40,138 bases of DNA from an uncultured Veillonella sp. (GCA_900552715.1 USAV01000005.1:1-40138); one strand, 5' to 3'. Numbered from the stretch's first letter, positions 17,259 to 26,017 are shown. Made by a program: numbers and translations. The notes: generated from the sequence alone by a model not told the origin.

Positions 17259-17304
17259 ACGTATCACCGCCCTTTACTATTCCTTATCCACCACTATATG
17301 GTAA

Positions 17305-17333
17305 ATTCTACCACAATTCCCCACCAATCACAA
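17305..17333 (-). promoter_or_regulatory. dcw operon promoter (PmraZ)
   Basis: On the minus strand, TTGTGA (17333-17328) and TAGAAT (17310-17305) are separated by 17 bases, and the -10 is extended (TGG-TAGAAT). The predicted start is near 17298, about 40 bases before the mraZ ATG. The spacer contains TGGTGGGGA (17326-17318), a candidate MraZ box placed to block polymerase. Confidence 0.65.
17318..17326 (-). promoter_or_regulatory. Candidate MraZ box 1 (TGGTGGGGA)
   Basis: The word TGGTGGGGA on the minus strand lies inside the promoter spacer. The same 9-mer recurs at 17451-17459 and 17494-17502. Known MraZ sites are built from repeated TGGG cores, so a role as MraZ operator is a reasonable inference, but the spacing is not the tight 10-bp repeat known from E. 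coli. Confidence 0.45.
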
Positions 17334-17450
17334 TAAAAAATCCATTTTTATCCCACTTTTTTATATTTTTCTTTCATAATCTCTATTTTTCTCTCCTTTT
17401 CATAGATACATATGTTCGAAAATAAATGATAATTGAATCATTAAAACCAC

Positions 17451-17502
17451 TCCCCACCACTAAGTACCAAATTCTAGTTTTATCTGTATCCAATCCCCAC
17501 CA
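17451..17502 (-). promoter_or_regulatory. Candidate upstream MraZ boxes 2 and 3
   Basis: Two exact copies of TGGTGGGGA (minus strand) lie at 17451-17459 and 17494-17502, with a further TGGGA close by (around 17510). With box 1 they are the only G-rich words in a roughly 390-bp AT-rich gap that otherwise holds no gene. The rest of the gap (17259-17657) contains the promoter, a single TGGGA within AAAGTGGGA near 17352, and the adhesin terminator. Confidence 0.4.
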
Positions 17503-17584
17503 CAATACTCCCATAAGCTCTATTACACTCAAATCAAACGATATATAGGAATACAATCACCACAAATCCACACAAAAAGAAAAC

Positions 17585-17606
17585 CGCGTAGCATTTCTGC
17601 TACGCG
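17585..17606 (-). terminator. Rho-independent terminator of the adhesin gene
   Basis: A 9-bp perfect stem, CGCGTAGCA/TGCTACGCG, has a 4-base loop. On the minus strand it is followed by GGTTTTCTTTTTG. It lies 52 bases beyond the adhesin stop codon. Confidence 0.85.
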
Positions 17607-17657
17607 ATTTCTATACCTACGATAGATTATAGTGTAACCCATCGGTTGGGAGGCATA

Positions 17658-20600
17658 TTATTTAGTTGTTTTTACAGCTGCTTTTGGAGCTTGTTGTGGT
17701 TGTTGTGCAATCACTTTATCAAGAAGTTCACGAATTTCTTTGTTTTGTGCTTGCAAATCAGCCACTTGATCCTCAAGAACTTTTACAGTTGCAGGGGATG
17801 CTTTAGGAGCTGTAGGAGCATTGCCAATACCGATTGTTACACCAGCATTTGCCATTACGCTATGGTCACCACCATAAGCGGCACCAGCATGGATTAATAA
17901 ATCAGGATTTGCATAATGTGCTACACCCAATGCAGTAGATGTTTTACCTTTGTAAGTACCAACAGCCGCCATAATTTGGGCTTTTTGACCTTCGTGGTAT
18001 TCGATAGGTTTCAATGCTGCTAATGCTGCTGCATTAGCACCTACAACTTTAACATCGCGTTCTACGCTGCTAATGCGGCGAGAGTTTTCTGCGATTTGTG
18101 CATCATGTTGAACAAGTGTTGCATGATCTTGTAATGCAATGTTGGAAGCTTTCAAGCTATAATTTGCAGCTTCTGCTAATGTACTGATATCTTGAGTATT
18201 TTTATTTACTTGCAAGCCCAATACATTAACTTTTTCATTGTTTTCTAATGCAATCGCACCAATGTTCTTAGTTAATGTAACATTTTCATCAACTTTAGTG
18301 TTTACATCAGCAATGTCTTGAGTATTTTTATTTACTTGTAAACCTAATACACTAACCTTTTCATGATTTTCTAATGCTAGAGTACCAACAGCTTTAGTTA
18401 ATTGTGCATTTTCATTAACTTGTTTAGCTACTTCAGTTACACGATTATCTACTTTAGTAATATTTGTAACATTAGTATCTACTTTAGCATTTAGAGTGTT
18501 GATGTTTGTTGTATTTGTATTAACTTGGTTAGTTACTTTACTAATATTGCTTGTGTTTGTATTAACTTGGTTAGTTACATTTGTAATATTAGTTGTATTT
18601 TGGTTAACAACATTATTGATATTAGCAATATTAGTTGTATTAGTATTAACTTGTTTAGATACGTCGTTAATAACTTTGCTATGTTCATCAACTTTGTTAA
18701 TTACTTTTTGTACAGTTACATTAGTATTTTGAATTGCTTCAGCATTTTGTTTGATTGCTGCTTTGTTAATATTGATGTTTTCAGTATTATGTTTGATTGC
18801 TTCAGTATTAACAGAAACTTGGCTTTGAACATTTTTAATGCGTTCTTCGTTAGCATTTGCTTTTTGAGTATTAGCATTAACTTGTTCTTTCACTTTGTTT
18901 ACATCAGCGCTTACATTTTGTAAGTTCTTAATTGCTTCAGTATTTTTGCCAACTTGATCTTTCAAACCAGATACATCTGTTTTGATATTGTTGATTACAA
19001 CATTTTGGTTGTTAACTTTCACATCAATATCATTAACTTTAGTATCAATATTAGTTACTTTATTGTTAATATTAGTAACTTTGTTATCAATATTTGTAAC
19101 TTTAGCATCAATATTCTTCACATCGTTTTTAACGTTAGTAATATTGTTGTTCACAATATTGATTTTTTGATCAACTTTAGCATTGATGTTTGTGATATCA
19201 GCTTTTACTACTGTTACATCAGCTTTAATATTGTTTACATTCTTTTCAACGTTAACAACATTAGCTTTAATGTTATTAATATTGGAAGTATTATTTTGAA
19301 TGTTTACAGTATTAGCTTGGATGTTGCTATTTTGAGCGTTAATGTTTTGAGTAATATTTTCTACTTTTTGAGCTACATTAACGATTGTAGTATTGCCTTT
19401 ACCAACTTGACCTTTCAAGGATTCGATAGCTTGAGAGTTAGCATCAACTTTACCAGTTAAGTTGTTAATAGCAGTTGTATTAGATTCAATACGACCAGTA
19501 CTAGCATTTACTTTAGCAGTTACATCAGTTATGTTAGCTGTGTTACCAGCAACTTGTTTACTAATGTTTGCAATAGCTGTTGCATTGTTAGAAATGTTAG
19601 TTGTGTTATTTTTAACTTGTTTGCTTACATTAGCAATAGCTGCTGTGTTATTAGCAATGTTAGTAGTATTGTTAGTTACATCTGTGCGGATAGCTTTGAT
19701 ATCTGCAGTGTTAACATCTACTTTATTGCTGATATTTGTCACATTAGCTTTAATGTCAGTAATAGCTTTGCTATTATCAACAATTGCTTTTGCGTTAGCA
19801 TCAACCTTAACATTTACTTCATTAACTTTGCTGTTAATTGTGTTATTAATTACTGTATTGTTTTCAGCAATCTTAGCATCAATATTTTGATCTACTTTGT
19901 TAATGATTGTCTTGTTATTTTCGTTGATTGCATTTGTAATGTTTTTATTAATAACAGTGTTGTTATTAGTAATAGCAGTGTTGATATCTTTTCTAATTAC
20001 TGTGTTGTTAGCTTCAATCTTAGCATTGATTGTGTTTTCAACATTAGTAACTGTTGTACCAACTTGGCCTTTTAATGCTTTAATAGCATCTTCATTAGCG
20101 CTAATACGTGTAGAGTTATCTACAATGTTACCTTGTAAGTAATCTAAGCGTTGATCATGACGATCTACACGTGCAGTAAGACCAGCTACATCACCTTTAA
20201 CGCCATCAATCTTAACATTTACATCACCAATCTTAGTATTGATTGTGTTGTTGATTTGCTTATTGTTTTCATTGATTTTCACATCAATGTTTTTATCAAC
20301 TTTGTTAATGATTGTTGTGTTATTTTCATTGATTGCATTAGCAATATTTTGGTTAATTACAGTGTTATTAGCAGTAATCTTAGTATCAATATTTTGATCT
20401 ACTTTATTAAGGATTGTAGTATTATTAGCTTCAATCTTATTATTAATAGTAGATTCGATATTAGTGATAGTAGTACCAACTTTACCGTTCAATTCAGCAA
20501 TAGCTTTTGCATTCTTGTCGATAGCAGCTTTGTTATTGCCAATCAAAGTACGGTTTTCGATAGCAATTGTACCAGCTACATTGATATCTTTTTCGTTTTG

Positions 20601-23600
20601 GTCTACACGTTTAGTAAGACCATTCAAGTCACCTTTAATGCCGTCAACTTTAACATTTACATTGTTGATTGCTGTTGTATTGTTCGCAATATTTGTAGTG
20701 TTTACTTTAACACTATCTTCTACTGCAGTAATACGTGTGGAGTTATCTACAATGTTATCTTGTAAGTAGTCTAAACGTTGATCATGACGATCTACGCGAC
20801 CTTTCAAGCCATCAATATCACCTTTAATACCATTAACTTTAACATTTACATTGTTAATTGTATTGTTAATTTCCTTGTTGTTTTCAGTAATTGCATTTGT
20901 GATATTTTGATTAATTACAGTATTGTTAGCTTCAATCTTAGCATCGATATTTTTATTAATAACTACATTGTTTTCAGTGATTTTGTTATTAATAGTAGTT
21001 TCGATATTCTTAACTGTATTACCAACTTGACCTTTTAATTCATCGATAGCTTTTTTATTGTCGCCAATGAATTTACGGTTTTCAATTGCAATTGTACCAG
21101 CTACGTTGATGTCTTTTTCGTTTTGTTCTACACGTTTAGTAAGACCATTCAAGTCACCTTTAACACCATCAACTTTTACATTTACCTTGTTAATAGCTGT
21201 AGTGTTATTAGCAATGTTTGTAGTGTTGTTTGCGATGTTTGTAGCATTTTCAGTGATACGTTTGCTATTATCAGCAATTGCCACTACATTAGCTTGAATG
21301 TTTGTAGCATTGTTAGCAATGTTAGTAGTATTATTTTCTACTTTACCATTGATATTAGTGATTTGATTTTTAATATCGTTGATTACTGTAGAAGATTTAC
21401 CTACTTGACCTTTCAATTCATCAATAGCTTTTGCATTAACATTGATATTTGTAGTGTTGGCATCCACTTTTACATTAGTTGCATCGATACGTTTGCTGTT
21501 ATCTACAATAGCCTTTGCATTAGCATCAACTTTAACATTTACATTGTTAATTGCTGTAGTATTTTTAGCAATATTAGTTGTGTTATTAGTAATATTTGTA
21601 GTGTTATTTTCTACTTTACCATTGATATTAGTAATTTGTTTCTTAATATCGTTGATAACTGTAGAGGATTGACCTACTTGACCTTTTAACTCATCGATAG
21701 CTTTAGCATTGATGTTGATATTTTTAGTGTTGTTAGCAATAGTAACTTTATTATCGCCAATGAATTGACGGTTTTCCATTGCAATTGTACCAACTACATT
21801 AATATCTTTTGCATTAGCTTTCACACCATCTTCAACTACGGAGATACGTGTGGAGTTATCAGCAATGTTACCTTGTAAGTAGTCTAAACGTTGATCATGA
21901 CGATCTACGCGACCTTTAAGGCCATCCAAATCACCTTTAAGACCATTCAAGTCACCTTTAACACCATCAATCTTAACATTTACATCACCAATCTTGTTAT
22001 TAATTGTATTGTTGATTAATGTATTATTTTCATTGATTTTTACATCGATGTTTTTATCAACTTTGTTAAGAATAGTAGTGTTATTTGCATTGATTTTAGC
22101 ATCAATGTTTTGTTCTACTTTATTGATGATTGTTGTGTTATTGTTATTGATTTTTTTATCAATATTTTGGTTGATAACAGTGTTGTTAGCTTCAATCTTA
22201 GTATCGATATTTTTATTAATAGTTACATTGTTTTCTGTAATCTTATTATTAATTGTAGTTTCGATATTTTTAATTGTTGTGCCAACTTTGCCTTTTAAAT
22301 CATCAATAGCTTTTGTGTTTTTATCAATTGCAGCTTTGTTATTACCAATGAGCTGACGATTTTCCATAGCGATAGTGCCAACTACATTGATGTCTTTAGC
22401 ATTAGCTTTAACGCCATCTTCTACTACAGTAATGCGTGTAGAGTTATCTACAATATTACCTTGTAAGTAGTCTAAACGTTGGTCATGACGATCTACACGT
22501 TTAGTAAGGCCATTCAAGTCACCTTTAACACCATCAATCTTAACATTTACTTCACCAACTTTTTTGTTGATTGTATTGTTAATTTGTGTGTTATTTTCAT
22601 TGATTTTTACATCAATGTTTTTATCAACCTTGTTAATGATTGTTGTGTTATTAGCATCGATTTTAGCATCAATATTTTGATCTACTTTATTGATAATAGT
22701 AGTGTTGTTAGCTTCAATCTTATTATCGATAGTTTTATTAATTACTGTATTGTTTTCGTTGATTTTATTAGTAATTGTATTTTCGATATTTGTGATTTGA
22801 TTGCCAACATGACCTTTTAACTCATCAATAGCTTTTTTGTTAGCACCGATAAGTGTACGGTTTTCAATAGCAATTGTGCCAGCTACATTGATGTCTTTTT
22901 CGTTTTGAGCAACGCGTTTAGTAAGACCATCTAAATCGCCTTTAACACCATCAATTTTTTGATCAACTTTAATGTTGTTAGCATTAATCTTAACATCGAT
23001 GTTATTGTCTACTTTATTAAGAATTGTAGTGTTATTAGCTTCAATCTTATTATCGATAGTTTTATTAATTACTGTGTTGTTTTCATTGATCTTATTAGTA
23101 ATTGTATTTTCGATGTTAGTAATTTGTGTACCAACATGGCCTTTCAACTCGTTAATTGCTTTTTCATTATTGGAAATACGAGCAGAATTAGCATCGATAC
23201 GTTTACTATTATCTGCAATAGCTTTAGCATTAACTTCAGTCTTAGCATTTACATTATTAATGTTATTGTTAATAACTGTGTTATTTTTTTCAATCTTAGC
23301 ATCAATATTACCATCTACTTTGTTAATGATTGTAGTATTATTAGCTTCAATCTTCTTATTGATTGTAGTTTCAATATTGGTAATTTGTGTGCCAACATGA
23401 CCTTTTAACTCATCGATAGCTTTTTGGTTTGCACCGATAAGTGTGCGGTTTTCCATTGCAATTGTACCAACTACATTAATATCTTTTGTATTAGCTTTTA
23501 CACCATCTTCAACAATAGAGATTCGTGTAGAGTTATCTGCAATATTATCTTGCAAGTAGTCCAAACGTTGGTCATGGCGATCTACACGGTCTTTAAGGCC

Positions 23601-24398
23601 ATTTAAATCGCCTTTAACACCATCAACTTTTACATCAACTTTGTTAATAGCTACTGTATTAGCTTCAACTTTATTATTGATATTAGTGATATTGTTTTTA
23701 ATATCTTTAATATCTACTTGAACATTACCAATATTTTGACCAACTTTACCTTTCAAATCAGCAATATCTTTAGTGTTGATATTAACTTGATTTTGAGTGT
23801 TAGCTACATCAGTTTTAATAGTTTTATTGTCTTGTTCAAGCGCCTGGATGCGACCTTCATGATCAACTAAAACTTTACCTTGTTTATCAACTTTAGTGTT
23901 TAATTCAGTAATTGCAATCGCATTTTTGTTGATATTGGTAGTGTTATTAGTAATGTTAGTAGTATTAGCATCAACTTTTGCACTTACATTATTTACAGTA
24001 TTATTAATATTTGTAATATCAGTTTTAACAGCATTGATCTTAGTATCAACATCATTATTTACTTTATTAATAATAGTTGTGTTGTTAGCTTCAATTTTAG
24101 AATTAATGGTTTTGTTAACTTCACTAATAATATTAGTTTTGCTATCGTTGATTTTAACATCTACATTGTGATTAACTTCGTTGATAATCTTAGTGTTATT
24201 TTCATTAATCTTATTATCAATTGTAGTGTTAATATTATTGATTGTTGTGCCAACTTTACCTTTCAATTCATCGATGGCTTTTTTGTTATCGTTGATAGCT
24301 TTTTTGTTATCACCGATAAATTTACGGTTTTCCATGATGAAAGTATTATTAGCATCAATGTGTATAAGAGACAGCAATATTTTGTGTGTTAGTTTCAA
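17658..24398 (-). CDS. Trimeric autotransporter adhesin, stalk and anchor part (gene broken at 24358)
   Basis: C-terminal part of a giant trimeric autotransporter (type Vc secretion; YadA/Hag-like haemagglutinin). Roughly 2,000 residues are Asn/Thr/Ile/Lys-rich coiled-coil stalk with Ile or Val at core positions and many Asn in core-like positions (NTTNIANNTTAIN patterns). Five near-copies of a module containing RVDRHDQRLDYLQ are interspersed with DINVVGTIAMENR/DINVAGTIAIENR segments. Near the C-terminus, AQIMAAVGTYKGKTSTALGV and GAAYGGDHSVMANAGVTIGIG form the four-strand YadA anchor that trimerises into the outer-membrane barrel. About 60 more residues follow, with a heptad stretch (VKVLEDQVADLQAQNKEIRE). 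The first 14 residues of the frame as it stands (MKLTHKILLSLIHI) come from the join and sequence upstream in the wrong frame; real coding starts near 24356. Confidence 0.85.
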   Translation of the reverse strand: MKLTHKILLSLIHIDANNTFIMENRKFIGDNKKAINDNKKAIDELKGKVGTTINNINTTIDNKINENNTKIINEVNHNVDVKINDSKTNIISEVNKTINSKIEANNTTIINKVNNDVDTKINAVKTDITNINNTVNNVSAKVDANTTNITNNTTNINKNAIAITELNTKVDKQGKVLVDHEGRIQALEQDNKTIKTDVANTQNQVNINTKDIADLKGKVGQNIGNVQVDIKDIKNNITNINNKVEANTVAINKVDVKVDGVKGDLNGLKDRVDRHDQRLDYLQDNIADNSTRISIVEDGVKANTKDINVVGTIAMENRTLIGANQKAIDELKGHVGTQITNIETTINKKIEANNTTIINKVDGNIDAKIEKNNTVINNNINNVNAKTEVNAKAIADNSKRIDANSARISNNEKAINELKGHVGTQITNIENTITNKINENNTVINKTIDNKIEANNTTILNKVDNNIDVKINANNIKVDQKIDGVKGDLDGLTKRVAQNEKDINVAGTIAIENRTLIGANKKAIDELKGHVGNQITNIENTITNKINENNTVINKTIDNKIEANNTTIINKVDQNIDAKIDANNTTIINKVDKNIDVKINENNTQINNTINKKVGEVNVKIDGVKGDLNGLTKRVDRHDQRLDYLQGNIVDNSTRITVVEDGVKANAKDINVVGTIAMENRQLIGNNKAAIDKNTKAIDDLKGKVGTTIKNIETTINNKITENNVTINKNIDTKIEANNTVINQNIDKKINNNNTTIINKVEQNIDAKINANNTTILNKVDKNIDVKINENNTLINNTINNKIGDVNVKIDGVKGDLNGLKGDLDGLKGRVDRHDQRLDYLQGNIADNSTRISVVEDGVKANAKDINVVGTIAMENRQFIGDNKVTIANNTKNININAKAIDELKGQVGQSSTVINDIKKQITNINGKVENNTTNITNNTTNIAKNTTAINNVNVKVDANAKAIVDNSKRIDATNVKVDANTTNINVNAKAIDELKGQVGKSSTVINDIKNQITNINGKVENNTTNIANNATNIQANVVAIADNSKRITENATNIANNTTNIANNTTAINKVNVKVDGVKGDLNGLTKRVEQNEKDINVAGTIAIENRKFIGDNKKAIDELKGQVGNTVKNIETTINNKITENNVVINKNIDAKIEANNTVINQNITNAITENNKEINNTINNVNVKVNGIKGDIDGLKGRVDRHDQRLDYLQDNIVDNSTRITAVEDSVKVNTTNIANNTTAINNVNVKVDGIKGDLNGLTKRVDQNEKDINVAGTIAIENRTLIGNNKAAIDKNAKAIAELNGKVGTTITNIESTINNKIEANNTTILNKVDQNIDTKITANNTVINQNIANAINENNTTIINKVDKNIDVKINENNKQINNTINTKIGDVNVKIDGVKGDVAGLTARVDRHDQRLDYLQGNIVDNSTRISANEDAIKALKGQVGTTVTNVENTINAKIEANNTVIRKDINTAITNNNTVINKNITNAINENNKTIINKVDQNIDAKIAENNTVINNTINSKVNEVNVKVDANAKAIVDNSKAITDIKANVTNISNKVDVNTADIKAIRTDVTNNTTNIANNTAAIANVSKQVKNNTTNISNNATAIANISKQVAGNTANITDVTAKVNASTGRIESNTTAINNLTGKVDANSQAIESLKGQVGKGNTTIVNVAQKVENITQNINAQNSNIQANTVNIQNNTSNINNIKANVVNVEKNVNNIKADVTVVKADITNINAKVDQKINIVNNNITNVKNDVKNIDAKVTNIDNKVTNINNKVTNIDTKVNDIDVKVNNQNVVINNIKTDVSGLKDQVGKNTEAIKNLQNVSADVNKVKEQVNANTQKANANEERIKNVQSQVSVNTEAIKHNTENININKAAIKQNAEAIQNTNVTVQKVINKVDEHSKVINDVSKQVNTNTTNIANINNVVNQNTTNITNVTNQVNTNTSNISKVTNQVNTNTTNINTLNAKVDTNVTNITKVDNRVTEVAKQVNENAQLTKAVGTLALENHEKVSVLGLQVNKNTQDIADVNTKVDENVTLTKNIGAIALENNEKVNVLGLQVNKNTQDISTLAEAANYSLKASNIALQDHATLVQHDAQIAENSRRISSVERDVKVVGANAAALAALKPIEYHEGQKAQIMAAVGTYKGKTSTALGVAHYANPDLLIHAGAAYGGDHSVMANAGVTIGIGNAPTAPKASPATVKVLEDQVADLQAQNKEIRELLDKVIAQQPQQAPKAAVKTTK
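20149..23590 (-). repeat. Five dispersed copies of the RVDRHDQRLDYLQ module
   Basis: At DNA level, near-identical units containing cgttgatcatgacgatctac (or one- or two-base variants) start near 20149, 20776, 21889, 22478 and 23566. Each encodes RVDRHDQRLDYLQ followed by NSTRI-type sequence. Four are followed by VxxED, and three continue into KDINVVGTIAMENR. Three further modules have QNEKDINVAGTIAIENR instead. Long, nearly identical repeats of this kind invite recombination in the cell and mis-assembly from short reads. Confidence 0.85.
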
Positions 24399-25638
24399 CT
24401 TTAGCAGTTAAATCAGCAATAGATTTACTATTATTGTTAACATTAACAGTTAGATTATCAATTGCTTTTTTATTGTTGTTAACTTTAATATCAACATTGT
24501 TGATATTTTGATTGAGTTCATTTTTAACATTAGAAATGTTAGTGTTCAACTCATTTTTCGTATTATTAATATTTGTTTTAATATCATTAATCTTAACATC
24601 TACATCTTTATTAATATTATTGATAATAGTAGTGTTGTTATTTTCAATCTTCTCATCAACTTTGTTCAAAATTGTAGTGTTATTATTTTGAACTGCAGTA
24701 TTAATATTTTGATTTACTTGATTAATAATATTAGTATTATTAGCTTCAATATGTTTTTTTACACTAGCATCAATGTTAGTATTTACATTATTAACAACAT
24801 TATTTGTGATATTAGTAATTTTATTATCGATTCTTGTATCGATGTTGTTATTAATTTCAGTAAATTTAGCATCAATATTATTGTTAATATTTGTGATGTC
24901 TTGTTGAATGTTAGTGATTTGAGTGCCAATATGACCTTTTAATCCTTCAATATCTTTGCTATTTTTATCAACTTTAGCATTGATATTTGTAATATTAGCA
25001 TTGATTTTATTAATGTCAGTTTTTACACTCTCAACCTTATTATTAACAGTATTAATATTAGTAGTATTGATATCTACCTTTTTATTTACAACATTAATGT
25101 TATGTGTATTTTTCTTAACATTTTCAACATCAGTAGTTACAACTGTATAGTAGTTATTAATTACGGTATTACCAGTGGAACCGCCTTTTTTAGGGATTTG
25201 TTGTTGCTGCTGTTGTTGTGGCACTTGTTGTTGCCATTGTTGTTGCTGTTGTTGCTGTTGTTGTTGCTGTTGTTGTGGCACTTGAGGACGTTGACGTCGT
25301 TGTTGCTGTTGTTGCTGTTGCTGTGGCTCTTGTTGTTGCCATTGTTGCTGCTGTTGTTGTTGCTGTTGGTCTAATTGTTGTGGATCAACTTGATGTTGAT
25401 CTTGCATATGACCCCAAGCATTTTGATCAGGTGTTAACCATCTTTGGCTACCAATAAGATCAGCTCTAGCCCAATCCTCAGGGCTGGATGCATTAGCAAC
25501 ACCTCCAGAAAAGCTAGCCGCCAAAATAACTGCAGCTACAATTGTAGTTGCAGATTTTTGATGTGACTTAGCCAACTCAGACGTTACGACATAAGCGTGC
25601 TTAGTTGCACTCCAAACAACTTTGAATACCTTATTCAT
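24355..25638 (-). CDS. Trimeric autotransporter adhesin, N-terminal part (gene broken at 24374)
   Basis: N-terminal part of the same adhesin. The start at 25638 (not the longer frame to 25713) has a GGGAGGG site and gives an extended signal peptide (ESPR), MNKVFKVVWSATKHAYVVTSELAKSHQK, followed by a Sec hydrophobic core and ANA cleavage site near residue 50. Next come a poly-Gln/Trp/Pro region (about residues 86-147), GNTVINNYYTVV, and then Asn-rich coiled coil. The last residues before the stop, VSYTH, are translated from the Tn5 mosaic-end sequence and are not native. It runs into the 17658-24398 part in a different frame; simply removing the 17 foreign bases does not restore the frame, so native sequence is probably missing at the join. 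Confidence 0.85.
   Translation of the reverse strand: MNKVFKVVWSATKHAYVVTSELAKSHQKSATTIVAAVILAASFSGGVANASSPEDWARADLIGSQRWLTPDQNAWGHMQDQHQVDPQQLDQQQQQQQQQWQQQEPQQQQQQQQRRQRPQVPQQQQQQQQQQQQQWQQQVPQQQQQQQIPKKGGSTGNTVINNYYTVVTTDVENVKKNTHNINVVNKKVDINTTNINTVNNKVESVKTDINKINANITNINAKVDKNSKDIEGLKGHIGTQITNIQQDITNINNNIDAKFTEINNNIDTRIDNKITNITNNVVNNVNTNIDASVKKHIEANNTNIINQVNQNINTAVQNNNTTILNKVDEKIENNNTTIINNINKDVDVKINDIKTNINNTKNELNTNISNVKNELNQNINNVDIKVNNNKKAIDNLTVNVNNNSKSIADLTAKVETNTQNIAVSYTH
24358..24374. other. Tn5/Nextera mosaic-end sequence inside the adhesin gene (artefact)
   Basis: ATGTGTATAAGAGACAG is identical to 17 of the 19 bases of the hyperactive-Tn5 mosaic end (complement CTGTCTCTTATACACATCT). 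This end is a laboratory hybrid of the two IS50 ends and is used as an adapter in tagmentation libraries; natural IS50 ends differ from it. No transposon sequence flanks it. The reading frame of the adhesin breaks precisely here. Confidence 0.95.
25198..25380 (-). repeat. CAA/CAG triplet tract (poly-Gln region)
   Basis: About 180 bp of nearly pure CAA/CAG codons (minus strand) interrupted by Trp, Pro, Glu and Arg codons, with two similar halves each containing a QQQQQWQQQ-P block. Triplet slippage would change the tract length without shifting the frame. In the protein it lies between the signal peptide and the first coiled coil, where the passenger begins. Confidence 0.85.
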
Positions 25639-25947
25639 ATTAAGTTCCCTCCCAACATTTGTGGCTCTCACCCCACAATGAAGAAATAAATTAAATATTG
25701 CACTCTTTTTCACTAAATATTCACAATATTTAACATAATACTACCATATATTATTTTAAACTTCCATAAAAAAATTAATAAGTTAAACTAATGTTTCATT
25801 TTTTCCTCATTTAAAAACACTTAAAAATCCGCTTGAATACTAAGTTATTAATAATATTGAATTATGTAAAATGAAATTTTATATTTTAATCTAATTTTAT
25901 ATTTATACGATACTTTTTATTTGCTTCTATAGAAAATATGAAAAAAA
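25639..25947. other. AT-rich upstream region of the adhesin gene
   Basis: The gap contains no gene. A short inverted repeat, TTGTGG/CCACAA (25659-25678), lies in the adhesin leader just before the ribosome site. An extended -10-like TGG-TAGTAT is visible on the minus strand near 25740, but no good -35 matches it. The rest is very AT-rich sequence of the kind often found before strongly transcribed surface-protein genes. Confidence 0.4.
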
Positions 25948-25980
25948 CCTCATCAATGTATTGGACATACATTGATGAGG
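25948..25980 (-). terminator. Strong rho-independent terminator behind trxA
   Basis: A perfect 14-bp stem (CCTCATCAATGTAT and its complement) has a 5-base loop, with T-runs on both sides (seven T on the minus strand, six on the plus strand). It separates the thioredoxin operon from the adhesin gene. Confidence 0.92.
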
Positions 25981-26017
25981 TCTTTTTTACTCTATCTATA
26001 TAGAATTATTCAGATTA

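Noticed and set aside
17405..17418. LexA-like box CGAACATATGTATC (minus strand) in the dcw upstream region
   Set aside because: Only the left half matches the Bacillus-type GAAC-N4-GTTC pattern; the right half has two mismatches and the site is about 100 bp upstream of the predicted promoter.
24340..24400. Natural frameshift or phase-variation switch in the adhesin gene
   Set aside because: The break coincides exactly with 17 bases of a synthetic tagmentation adapter end; an artefact explains it better than slippage, and no homopolymer or short repeat is at the site.
18496..24411. Many long open frames on the plus strand opposite the adhesin gene (e.g. 18954-19460, 20151-20765)
   Set aside because: They are shadows of the biased Asn/Ile/Thr-rich minus-strand coding sequence, rich in Ile/Phe/Val/Ser, without ribosome sites and without recognisable domains.
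17900..25150. CRISPR-like or tandem satellite array
   Set aside because: The repeats are coding, irregular in spacing and continue the adhesin reading frame; there are no uniform spacers and no cas genes.
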